The translations under genes were made by a program, and so were the position numbers. Source: Comamonadaceae bacterium (lineage in GTDB: Bacteria; Pseudomonadota; Gammaproteobacteria; Burkholderiales; Burkholderiaceae_C). From it: a DNA stretch of 64,000 bases. The stretch covers positions 1 through 64,000 of the forward strand of contig CANFXC010000003.1 in the NCBI GenBank assembly GCA_947450765.1, in the 5' to 3' direction. Shown here piece by piece: positions 8,617 through 17,616 of this stretch (position 1 is its first letter; each line of letters starts with the position of its first letter). The notes beneath the pieces are model-generated. The model did no database searches and was not told the DNA's origin. It saw only the letters and a program-made list of their open reading frames with translations.

Positions 8617-9591
8617 TCAGTGGGTGCTCGGGACTAGAAATTCACGGCTGATGTTGGCACCAATCTCGTTGACCCGGTCCAGGAACTGAGTCAAAAAGGC
8701 GTGCAAACCGGTCGCCAGAATTTCGTCAATCCGTGAGTACTGCAGATCAGCGCGAAGCTTGCCCGCACGGCGCAGGGTTTCACTTTGCGGGTCACTCGTC
8801 ACCATGGCCAGATTGCTCATGACTTCGTTCAGGCAACCCAGCAAAGAGCGCGGCATGTCGGGCCGCAAAATCAACAGCTCAGCCACCAGTTCGGGTTTGA
8901 TGACGTCGCGGTAAACCTTGCGATACACCTCAAAGCCAGAGACGCTGCGCAGAATCGCACTCCAGTGGTAGAAATCAAACTCTTGCTCTTTGTCGTTGAC
9001 CGAGCCCAAGGCGGATTCGACTGCATGGAATTTCACATCGACCAGGCGGGCGGTGTTGTCGGCGCGCTCCAGAAAAGTCCCCATGCGCAAAAAGTGAAAA
9101 GACTCGTCTTGCAGCATGGTGCCCAGCGTGACGCCGCGCGACAAATGCGAGCGGAACTTAACCCACTCAAAAAACTGGGCCGGATCCCGCTTGAACTCAG
9201 CGCTCTTGCCCCTGAGCATGCGGATGACTTCGAGGTAAGTTTGGTTTTGCGTTTCCCAGACTTCGGTGGTCAGTGAGCCACGCACGGCGCGGGCGTTTTC
9301 GCGGGCGTTTTGCAGACACGAAATAATGCTCGACGGATTTTTTTCATCACGCACCATGAAGTCCATCACATCGGTCGGGTTGATGTTGTCGCCGTCGTAT
9401 TTGGCCGCGTAAGCCGGCTTCAGCTCACTGATGCTGAGCAGACCCTGCCAGGCAGCTTGCGCCACCTCGTTCGATTGTGGCAACAACGAGGTCTGGTAGT
9501 TGACGTCAAGCATGCGGGCCGTGTTCTCGGCGCGCTCGGTGTAGCGGGACATCCAAAAAAGATGGTCGGCGGTGCGGGAAAGCATGGTCAT
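8617..9591 (-). CDS. Alpha-E domain protein (COG2307 type, set A)
   Basis: A 324-residue all-helical alpha-E protein. The family N-terminal signature is present: SRTADHLFWMSRYTERAENT, with a conserved Arg-Tyr-x-Glu-Arg core. Its biochemical role is unknown; the family co-occurs almost always with circularly permuted ATP-grasp and transglutaminase proteins and is thought to be a partner in amide-bond chemistry. The ATG overlaps the stop of the upstream ATP-grasp gene by four bases, so the two are translationally coupled. Set B in this window carries the same domain fused to its ATP-grasp. Confidence 0.87.
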   Translation of the reverse strand: MTMLSRTADHLFWMSRYTERAENTARMLDVNYQTSLLPQSNEVAQAAWQGLLSISELKPAYAAKYDGDNINPTDVMDFMVRDEKNPSSIISCLQNARENARAVRGSLTTEVWETQNQTYLEVIRMLRGKSAEFKRDPAQFFEWVKFRSHLSRGVTLGTMLQDESFHFLRMGTFLERADNTARLVDVKFHAVESALGSVNDKEQEFDFYHWSAILRSVSGFEVYRKVYRDVIKPELVAELLILRPDMPRSLLGCLNEVMSNLAMVTSDPQSETLRRAGKLRADLQYSRIDEILATGLHAFLTQFLDRVNEIGANISREFLVPSTH

Positions 9592-11069
9592 ACATTTTCT
9601 CCCATGGTTGCGAGTGCCGGCTTTGAAGCCGCGTCTTCCAGAATCCAGGTGTCTTTGGTGCCGCCGCCTTGCGACGAGTTGACCACCAGCGAGCCGTCTT
9701 TGAGGGCCACACGGGTCAGTCCACCCGGCACCATCTGCACCTCTTTGCCGCTGAGCACAAAGGGACGCAAGTCAATGTGGCGCGGCGCAATGCCGCTGTC
9801 CACATAGGTCGGGCACGTCGACAAGCTGAGCGTTGGCTGCGCGATGTAGCCGGACGGATTGGCCAGCAGCGCACGGCGGAAATCTTCAATTTCAGCCTTC
9901 GTCGACGCCGGCCCCACCAGCATGCCGTAACCGCCAGCGCCGTGAACTTCTTTGACAACCAAGTCTTTCAGGTTGGCCAAGGTGTATTTCAGGTCGTCAT
10001 CGTTGCGGCACATGTAGGTCGGCACGTTTTTCAAGATCGGTTTTTCACCCAGGTAAAACTCGATCATCTTTGGCACATACGGGTAGATCGACTTGTCATC
10101 AGCCACGCCCGTGCCAATCGCGTTGCACAGCGACACATTGCCACTGCGGTAAACATTCAGCAAGCCGGCACAGCCGAGGGTGGACTTTGGCTGAAACGCC
10201 AGCGGGTCCAGGTAGTCGTCGTCCACACGGCGGTAGATCACGTCAACGCGCTTGGGGCCGCGCGTGGTGCGCATGTAGACAAAGTTGTCTTTGACAAACA
10301 GGTCCTGGCCTTCCACCAACTCGACGCCCATTTGCTGCGCCAAAAACGCATGTTCAAAATAAGCCGAGTTGTACATGCCGGGCGTCAGCACGACCACAGT
10401 CGGTTCGGCGGTGGCCGGAGGGGCCATTTGGCGCAGGGTCTCTAACAGCAGGTCAGGGTAATGAGCGACCGGGGCCACACGGTTTTGGCTGAACAGCTCT
10501 GGGAAAAGCCGCATCATCATTTTGCGGTCTTCCAGCATGTAGCTAACGCCGCTGGGCACACGCAGGTTGTCTTCAAGGACGTAATATTCGCCCTCGCCTT
10601 GGGCGTTCGGGGCGCGCACGATGTCGATGCCGCTGATGTGAGAGTAGATGTTGCCGGGCACATCGACGCCCATCATTTCCGGCCGGAACTGGGCGTTTTG
10701 AAAAATCTGCTCAGCCGGGACATGGCCGGCCTTGATGATTTCTTGGTCGTGGTACACGTCGTGGATAAAACGGTTCAAGGCCGTGACACGCTGCACCAGC
10801 CCTTTTTCCATGCTGGCCCATTCGTGGGCGGGAATGATGCGGGGGATCAGGTCAAAGGGGATCAGGCGTTCGCTGCCGGCCCCGTCTTCATCCTTGTCGC
10901 CATAGACGGCAAAAGTGATGCCGACGCGCCGGAAAATCATTTCGGCTTCGGCTCGACGGTCTTGCATCACGTCGGCCGGCTGCTGGGCCAGCCAGCGCTG
11001 GTAGCTTTCGTAGTGGGCTCGCACGCTCGTGGCACTGGCGTTCATTTCGTCAAACATCGGTCGGCTCAT
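9588..11069 (-). CDS. Circularly permuted ATP-grasp protein (COG2308 type, set A)
   Basis: A 493-residue predicted ATP-dependent carboxylate-amine/thiol ligase. Conserved ATP-grasp elements are visible: VLEDNLRVPSGVSYMLEDR, the glycine-rich VHGAGGYGM loop, and a late RPFVLSG...MVPGG...SQGGG block. Family knowledge predicts peptide- or amide-bond formation; substrates are unknown. It heads the operon with alpha-E and transglutaminase genes. GGAGA lies nine bases before the ATG. The 163-bp gap to comEC presumably contains its promoter, but no clear -10/-35 pair was seen. Unlike the set B fusion, its acidic ED-N motif is intact. Confidence 0.88.
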   Translation of the reverse strand: MSRPMFDEMNASATSVRAHYESYQRWLAQQPADVMQDRRAEAEMIFRRVGITFAVYGDKDEDGAGSERLIPFDLIPRIIPAHEWASMEKGLVQRVTALNRFIHDVYHDQEIIKAGHVPAEQIFQNAQFRPEMMGVDVPGNIYSHISGIDIVRAPNAQGEGEYYVLEDNLRVPSGVSYMLEDRKMMMRLFPELFSQNRVAPVAHYPDLLLETLRQMAPPATAEPTVVVLTPGMYNSAYFEHAFLAQQMGVELVEGQDLFVKDNFVYMRTTRGPKRVDVIYRRVDDDYLDPLAFQPKSTLGCAGLLNVYRSGNVSLCNAIGTGVADDKSIYPYVPKMIEFYLGEKPILKNVPTYMCRNDDDLKYTLANLKDLVVKEVHGAGGYGMLVGPASTKAEIEDFRRALLANPSGYIAQPTLSLSTCPTYVDSGIAPRHIDLRPFVLSGKEVQMVPGGLTRVALKDGSLVVNSSQGGGTKDTWILEDAASKPALATMGENV

Positions 11070-11232
11070 GGGCTTATATCTCCAGCAAATTCAACTCTGA
11101 TACTTGTATTTACAGCTTAGCAAGTTATGCGCCAATCAACGGATAAAGCCGATATTTTTCACGCTATTTCTTGATTTCTGGGCGTCAATAAACCCTTTTT
11201 ACGACAAGCCTCGGCTCAAGCTCTTAAAAAGT

Positions 11233-13842
11233 TCACTGCGTCACTGGCACACGGTGATGCCAGTAACGCAGCCCCACTTCGCGCTCGCAGGCCCACTCTG
11301 CCGGCCGGGCACTGCGCCAAGTTGCTGCACCGCAGGAGGCGGACTGAAGCACCATGATGCCCCGCTGGCGATAACGCTCAAGCACCTCGGGTGCTGGATG
11401 ATTGAAGCGGTTTCTGTAGCCGGCTTGGGCCAACGCCAGCCGTGGCTGCACGGCATCCAGAAAGCTGCCACTTGATGAGGTTTTGCTGCCGTGGTGAGGC
11501 ATCAGCAACACCTCCGATTGAATCGACCCCACCCGCAGCAAGGATTGCTCTTGCCGAACCTCAATATCACCCACCAGCAGCGCACTCACCGGCCTGGCGC
11601 TCACTGAGCCTTTGGCCGCGGCCGAAATTCGCAGCACGCAGCTCAGGGTGTTCGGTTTGGCGGGCGCGTCATAGGCGGCAGGGTCTGGGTGCAGCATCTC
11701 AAAATCAACCCCGTCCCATTGCCAGCGCTGGCCCGTCTCACAGCGCGTCCCAGAGCGTAATTGCTGCAGTTCGTGCTCGCCCTCCATGGAACTGGACAGC
11801 GCCGCCTGTGGCTGCATGGCCAGCACTGAAGCGGCACCACCCACATGGTCGGTATCGCGGTGGCTGAGCAAGACGAGGTCAAGCCGTACGCCTAAGGCAC
11901 GCAGCAGCGGCACCAGCACCCGGTGACCGGCATCGCTGTCGCGCGAAAAGCGCGGCCCGGCGTCGTACAGCAGCGCATGGTTGGCGGTGCGCACCAGCAC
12001 AGCGTTGCCCTGCCCAACATCGGCGGCCAGCAATTCAAACTCGCCCACATCCGGTCGCAACGGTTGCCACAATAGCACCGGCAAAAGCAAAGGAACGCCC
12101 AGCACCCGCCAATGCCACGGCAGCCGCATCACCAGCAGCAAGCCGCCCGCCACGCCCGCTGCCGCACACCACACAGGCACGGCGGCCTGACTGACGGTCG
12201 CTATTGGCCACGCCGCCAGCACCTCCAAAACAGCGATCAGTACGCCGGTGAACCAGGCTGCTAGATCCCAGAATGGCGCCCACACAACCCCCAACAAAGC
12301 CAGCGGTGTGATGAGCAAGGTGACAGCCGGAATCGCCAGCGTATTGGCCAGCAGGCCGACCACAGAGACTTGATTGAAAAGCAGCAATGTCAGCGGCGTC
12401 AGGGCCAGCGTGATGACCCATTGCTCACGCAGCATGCGCCAGGCACTATTGAGCACGCGCATCAGCCACGCCTGGCAGTCAGGCAGCCAGCGCCAGCGGG
12501 TAGGACGCAAAGCGGCGGCACTGGCCGTGTTAGCGTGAGTCGACGGCGATGATCCAGGGTCAGACGCAAACAGCACGCCAACCGCCACAAAGGACAGCCA
12601 AAAACCTGCTTGCAGCAACGCCCACGGATCAAAAGCCACCACCACGGCCATGGCCAGCAGCCAGATGTGCGGCCAAGCCCACTGCCGGCCACTTTGTCGC
12701 AATAGCACCACCACCGCAAGCATCAAAATGGTGCGCTGGGCCGGCAAGCCCAAACCCGAGAAGCTGGCGTAGGCTGCCGCTAGCAACAACCCACCCCAAG
12801 CAGCCGCACTGCTGGCGGGTAACAGCAGACACCAACGCGGCGTGAGCAGCGCCGAACGCCGCCACAGCCCACCCAGCACGCGCGACGCCAGCCACGCAAA
12901 CAGCGTGATGTGCAAGCCCGAAATACTCACCAAATGGGCAATGCCCGTGGCCCTGAAAACATCCCAATCGGCACGCTCGATGGCATTTTGGTCGCCTACC
13001 ACCAAGGCCGCGAGCACGCCAGCCAGTTGGCGACTCGCGATGCGTTCGAAAATAGCCTCGCGCACGCTTTGGCGTGCCCGCTCCACTGCATACCAAGGGC
13101 TGTAGGTTGCGTAGGCGCTCAACTTGATGGGCGGAGTATCTCGCACGCCGGCGCGCACCGACCCCGTCGCCTGCAGGCCCTGCTCCCACAGCCACAACTC
13201 GTAGTCAAACCCATGCGGGTTGCTGTTGCCGTGCGGTGCTTTCAGCCGCACGGTCAGCTGCCAGCGCTCGCCAGCACGCATGGGCTGCGGCAGGCGCGAC
13301 TCTAAAACAGGCGCAGCAACGGGTCGCGGTGCCATGAAAAATTCGGAATACCAGCCTACATACAGCTGCGGCGGCAGCGCCACCGCAGCGCCCTCCAGTC
13401 GCGCCGATTCGACCTTCAAGCGAAAGCGAACGACATCTTCACCTTGCTGCGGCATGGTTTGAACGACACCCGTGACTTGAATGTCGCGCCCCTCAAGCGA
13501 GGGCTTAAGCGCCTGCGCCTCAAAGACAGAAGCGCGTAATCCCGTGAGGCTAAAACCCAAAGTCAATCCAGCCAGGACCATCATGGGCACCGTGGCCACT
13601 TGAATGGACTGTCGCCGGAAAAACAACGCAAGTGTCAGCCAGCCGATTCCCGCCACCAACCCGACCGTGTAGACGTCGTCAGTGGCTAGACTGGCCTGCT
13701 GCAGCTGAAACGCCGTGCCAATAACGAGCCCGAGCAACAGCCCGACAGGTGTGGAGGGCACGCCTAATTTAATGCTGAGCCACGGCAGTGGGTCGTTGTT
13801 CAATTGAATCCTTTGCCACCTAGGCAGTGATTGCGGCGACAC
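11233..13842 (-). CDS. comEC: ComEC/Rec2 DNA uptake channel protein
   Basis: An 869-residue inner-membrane protein for transport of single-stranded DNA during natural transformation. N-terminal membrane segments precede an OB-fold-like DUF4131 region. The Competence domain follows (GIAHLVSISGLHITLFAWLASR near 300-320, then many helices to about 600), then a C-terminal metallo-beta-lactamase domain with HRDTDHVGGA and MPHHGSKTSSS. It is full length for a proteobacterial ComEC. The start is GTG 13842 with only a weak upstream site. It lies between the two amidoligase gene sets and is divergent from set B. Confidence 0.92.
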   Translation of the reverse strand: MSPQSLPRWQRIQLNNDPLPWLSIKLGVPSTPVGLLLGLVIGTAFQLQQASLATDDVYTVGLVAGIGWLTLALFFRRQSIQVATVPMMVLAGLTLGFSLTGLRASVFEAQALKPSLEGRDIQVTGVVQTMPQQGEDVVRFRLKVESARLEGAAVALPPQLYVGWYSEFFMAPRPVAAPVLESRLPQPMRAGERWQLTVRLKAPHGNSNPHGFDYELWLWEQGLQATGSVRAGVRDTPPIKLSAYATYSPWYAVERARQSVREAIFERIASRQLAGVLAALVVGDQNAIERADWDVFRATGIAHLVSISGLHITLFAWLASRVLGGLWRRSALLTPRWCLLLPASSAAAWGGLLLAAAYASFSGLGLPAQRTILMLAVVVLLRQSGRQWAWPHIWLLAMAVVVAFDPWALLQAGFWLSFVAVGVLFASDPGSSPSTHANTASAAALRPTRWRWLPDCQAWLMRVLNSAWRMLREQWVITLALTPLTLLLFNQVSVVGLLANTLAIPAVTLLITPLALLGVVWAPFWDLAAWFTGVLIAVLEVLAAWPIATVSQAAVPVWCAAAGVAGGLLLVMRLPWHWRVLGVPLLLPVLLWQPLRPDVGEFELLAADVGQGNAVLVRTANHALLYDAGPRFSRDSDAGHRVLVPLLRALGVRLDLVLLSHRDTDHVGGAASVLAMQPQAALSSSMEGEHELQQLRSGTRCETGQRWQWDGVDFEMLHPDPAAYDAPAKPNTLSCVLRISAAAKGSVSARPVSALLVGDIEVRQEQSLLRVGSIQSEVLLMPHHGSKTSSSGSFLDAVQPRLALAQAGYRNRFNHPAPEVLERYRQRGIMVLQSASCGAATWRSARPAEWACEREVGLRYWHHRVPVTQ

Positions 13843-13983
13843 TAGCCAGGTGTAAATGGGCCTTGAAACCCAGACTCCCCCCTGATTTGGCGCGGGTCTT
13901 GCTTACCTTTTTTGAGTATTGACCGAATGATCTGCACGCCAACATGGCGGCATCCACCTTGTACCTGAAAAGCGAGAACTTCT

Positions 13984-16900
13984 GTGTCCATTCATGTAGC
14001 CCTGAGTCACATCACGCATTACAAATATGACCGGCTGGTCAAACTCGGACCTCAGGTGGTTCGCTTGCGACCAGCCCCGCACAGTCGCACCAAGGTGCTG
14101 TCGTACTCTCTCACCATCGAGCCAGCCGATCACTTCATCAATTGGCAGCAAGATCCTTTTGCCAACTACCAGGCCAGGCTGGTGTTCCCCGAAGCTGCGC
14201 GCTCATTCAAGGTCACGGTCGATCTGGTGGTCGAGATGGCGGTGTTCAATCCATTCGACTTTTTCCTCGAACCCCAGGCTGAAGAATTTCCATTCAAATA
14301 CAGCGAAGCACAAGCCGTAGAACTCGCACCCTACTTGGTGACCGAGCCCGCCACACCGTTGCTGCAAAAGTACATAGCCAGCATCGACCTGACGCCGCGT
14401 CGTACCAACGACTTTCTGGTCAGCCTGAACCAGAAGTTGCAGTCCGACATCAAGTACGCGATTCGCATGGAGCCTGGCGTGCAGACGCCTGAAGAAACGC
14501 TGGCGCTGGCCTGCGGCTCCTGCCGCGACACCGGCTGGCTGATGGTGCAAATATTTCGCCACTTGGGTCTGGCCGCGCGTTTCGTGTCTGGCTACTTGAT
14601 TCAACTCAAAGCCGATGTCAAATCGATTGACGGCCCGAGCGGGGCCGAGAAAGACTTCACCGACCTGCACGCTTGGTGTGAGGTGTTTTTGCCAGGCGCC
14701 GGCTGGGTTGGACTCGACCCAACGTCAGGCCTGATGGCCAGCGAAGGCCACATACCACTCGCCTGCACACCCGAGCCTTCCAGCGCTGCGCCGATTGAAG
14801 GCGGCGTCGACGAATGCGAGGTGACGTTTGAACATCACATGGGCGTCCAACGCATTCATGAGTCCCCGCGCGTCACCAAGCCTTACACCGAAGAACAATG
14901 GGCTGCCGTGTTGGCGCTGGGCGAAGTGGTCGACCGTGATCTGGTGGCCGGCGACGTGCGCCTGACGATGGGCGGTGAGCCGACCTTTGTCGCCACCAAA
15001 GACCGTGACGGCGCTGAATGGAACATCGACGCCCTCGGCCCGACCAAGCGCGGCTACGCCACTGAACTGGTACAAAAACTCCGCGCTGAATACGGCGAAG
15101 GCGGCTTCCTCCACTTTGGCCAAGGCAAGTGGTACCCCGGCGAGCAATTACCGCGCTGGGCGCTGAGCATTTTCTGGCGTAAAGACGGCCATCCAATTTG
15201 GCAAAACCCGGCCCTGTTTGCCGACGAACGCCAGACCGGCAAAAAAGCCGACAGCGCCTGCCACTACACCAGCGCTGACGCCGACCGCTTCACCAAAATG
15301 CTGGCCTCCAAGCTGGGCTTGAGCCCGCGCCACATCACGCCCGGCTACGAAGACACTTGGTATTACCTCTGGCGTGAACGCCGCTTGCCGGTCAACGTGG
15401 ATCCGTTCAATGCGCGGCTCGAAGAGCCGATGGAGCGTGAGCGCTTGCGCCGTGTTTTCATGCAAGGGTTAGATGCCGTGGTGGGTTATGTGCTGCCACT
15501 CAAAGCGCGCGAAGAAGCCGCTGCGGCCAGCGCGCCGCGCTGGTCCACCGGGCCTTGGTTTTTCCGCGATGAACGCATGTACCTCATGCCCGGCGACTCG
15601 CCGATGGGTTACCGCTTGCCGCTGGACTCCGTGCCATGGGTCTCCGAAACTGACTACCCGTACTTGATTGAAACCGACCCGTTTGCGCCGCGCCAAGCGC
15701 TGCCGACAACGGCCGAAATAGCCACCCGCTACAGCGAAGACCACTGCCGCATGGCGGCTACGCCAGCGGTCTCGGCCGAGCCCATCGCCCCGCCAACACG
15801 CCACAACAGCGCCACCGTGCTGGCCCAGTACATGGCCCGCTTGACGCGTGTAGCGGCGCCGACTGTAGCGGCTCGGATTGCACAGTTCAAGCCGACATTT
15901 GCCGCTGCGATCAACTCGAAACCCGTTGAACCAGCCCCGGCACCGTCAGAAGTTGACCCTTCGGAACGCCTTCCGAAGCCACAAGAATCAGCCGCTTGGC
16001 TGAGTCGCACAGCACTCTGCATTGAAGTTCGCGACCCGGACCGAGCCAACGGCCCGAAAGCCGGCAACAAAGCCAAAGCCGACCCGGACAAGGTCAAAGG
16101 CCAAGGTGAAACCGGCGCACTCTACATCTTCATGCCGCCGCTGGAGCGCCTGGAAGACTACCTCGACCTGCTCGCCGCGATTGAAGCCACAGCCGAATCT
16201 CTGGCTGTGAAAATCGTTTTGGAAGGCTACCCGCCGCCACGCGATCCGCGTCTGAAAATGCTGCAAGTCACGCCCGACCCTGGCGTCATCGAAGTCAATA
16301 TTCACCCCGCCTACAACTGGGGCGAGCTGGTCGAGCACACCGAGTTTTTGTACGAAGTAGCGCACGAGACGCATCTGTCGGCCGAAAAGTTCATGAACGA
16401 CGGGCGCCACACCGGCACCGGCGGCGGCAACCACTTCGTGATGGGCGGCGCCACACCGTCTGACAGCCCGTTTTTACGCAAACCCGAGCTGCTCGCCAGC
16501 TTGATCGCTTACTGGCACAACCACCCGTCGCTGAGCTACCTTTTCTCCGGCATGTTCATTGGCCCGACCAGCCAAGCCCCCCGGGTGGACGAAGCCCGTA
16601 ACGACCAACTCTATGAGCTTGAAATCGCCCTGCGCGAGATTCAAAACAACCGCGCCAAATACGGTGCCGAGATGCCGCCGTGGATCGTCGACCGGACGCT
16701 GCGCAACATTCTGGTTGACGTCACCGGCAACACGCACCGCAGCGAGTTTTGCATCGACAAGATGTACTCGCCCGATTCGTCCACCGGCCGGCTCGGCTTG
16801 CTGGAACTGCGCGCCTTTGAAATGCCCCCGCATGCGCGCATGAGCATTGCGCAGCAACTGCTGCTGCGCGCGCTGGTAGCGCGCTTCTGGAAGAACCCCG

Positions 16901-17589
16901 GTCAGCACAAACTCACGCGTTGGGGCACCGAGCTGCACGACCGCTTTTTGCTGCCCAGCTTTATTCGCATGGACTTTGAGGACGTGCTGGCTGAACTGCG
17001 TGAAGAAGGCTACGCTTTTGAGATGGCTTGGTTTGAGCCGCACTTTGAGTTCCGCTTCCCGCTCATCGGTCAGGTGCAAACACGCGGCATTGAGCTCACG
17101 CTGCGCAGCGCGCTGGAGCCGTGGCATGTGATGGGCGAGGAAGGCTCGTCGGGCGGCACTGTGCGCTATGTTGATTCCTCGCTAGAGCGCGTCGAGATGC
17201 GCGTCACTGGCCTCAACCGCGACCGCTACCTCATCACCGTCAATGGCCGTGCGCTGCCGCTGCAAAACACCGGCACCGTCGGCGAGTATGTCGGCGGCGT
17301 GCGCTACAAAGCCTGGAACCCGCCATCGGCTTTGCACCCGTCGATTGGCGTGCATGCGCCGCTGACGTTTGACATCGTCGACACCTGGAACGAGCGTTCA
17401 TTGGGCGGCTGCCAGTACCACGTGTCACACCCGGGCGGTCTCAGCTACGACACGCTGCCGGTCAATTCCTTTGAGGCCGAAAGCCGGCGCCTGATGCGGT
17501 TTTTCCAGCTCGGTCACACGCCCGGGAAAATGCGCGTACCAAAAGAAGAGGTCAGCCGGGAGTTCCCCTTCACCCTCGATTTGCGTTAA
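13984..17589 (+). CDS. Transglutaminase-DUF2126 putative amidoligase (COG4196 type, set B)
   Basis: A 1201-residue two-part protein. Residues 1 to about 290 are a transglutaminase domain with a predicted triad of Cys180 (ACGSCRD), His229 (DLHAW) and Asp245 (LDPTSG). The rest is DUF2126, annotated in Pfam as a putative amidoligase, with conserved blocks MGGEPTFV and GTGGGNHFVMGG that suggest a glutamine-synthetase-like fold. Between about 595 and 690 lies a Pro/Ala/Lys-rich, poorly conserved stretch. The start is GTG 13984 without a strong ribosome-binding site. It is the first gene of set B; the fusion gene follows after 27 bases. Function is predicted only. Confidence 0.88.
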   Translation: MSIHVALSHITHYKYDRLVKLGPQVVRLRPAPHSRTKVLSYSLTIEPADHFINWQQDPFANYQARLVFPEAARSFKVTVDLVVEMAVFNPFDFFLEPQAEEFPFKYSEAQAVELAPYLVTEPATPLLQKYIASIDLTPRRTNDFLVSLNQKLQSDIKYAIRMEPGVQTPEETLALACGSCRDTGWLMVQIFRHLGLAARFVSGYLIQLKADVKSIDGPSGAEKDFTDLHAWCEVFLPGAGWVGLDPTSGLMASEGHIPLACTPEPSSAAPIEGGVDECEVTFEHHMGVQRIHESPRVTKPYTEEQWAAVLALGEVVDRDLVAGDVRLTMGGEPTFVATKDRDGAEWNIDALGPTKRGYATELVQKLRAEYGEGGFLHFGQGKWYPGEQLPRWALSIFWRKDGHPIWQNPALFADERQTGKKADSACHYTSADADRFTKMLASKLGLSPRHITPGYEDTWYYLWRERRLPVNVDPFNARLEEPMERERLRRVFMQGLDAVVGYVLPLKAREEAAAASAPRWSTGPWFFRDERMYLMPGDSPMGYRLPLDSVPWVSETDYPYLIETDPFAPRQALPTTAEIATRYSEDHCRMAATPAVSAEPIAPPTRHNSATVLAQYMARLTRVAAPTVAARIAQFKPTFAAAINSKPVEPAPAPSEVDPSERLPKPQESAAWLSRTALCIEVRDPDRANGPKAGNKAKADPDKVKGQGETGALYIFMPPLERLEDYLDLLAAIEATAESLAVKIVLEGYPPPRDPRLKMLQVTPDPGVIEVNIHPAYNWGELVEHTEFLYEVAHETHLSAEKFMNDGRHTGTGGGNHFVMGGATPSDSPFLRKPELLASLIAYWHNHPSLSYLFSGMFIGPTSQAPRVDEARNDQLYELEIALREIQNNRAKYGAEMPPWIVDRTLRNILVDVTGNTHRSEFCIDKMYSPDSSTGRLGLLELRAFEMPPHARMSIAQQLLLRALVARFWKNPGQHKLTRWGTELHDRFLLPSFIRMDFEDVLAELREEGYAFEMAWFEPHFEFRFPLIGQVQTRGIELTLRSALEPWHVMGEEGSSGGTVRYVDSSLERVEMRVTGLNRDRYLITVNGRALPLQNTGTVGEYVGGVRYKAWNPPSALHPSIGVHAPLTFDIVDTWNERSLGGCQYHVSHPGGLSYDTLPVNSFEAESRRLMRFFQLGHTPGKMRVPKEEVSREFPFTLDLR

Positions 17590-17616
17590 AGGACATCAGC
17601 TGAGGCTCCGGCTGCG

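Noticed and set aside
9669-10445. A 258-codon frame antisense to the set A ATP-grasp gene
   Set aside because: It mirrors the conserved ATP-grasp coding frame and has no features of its own.
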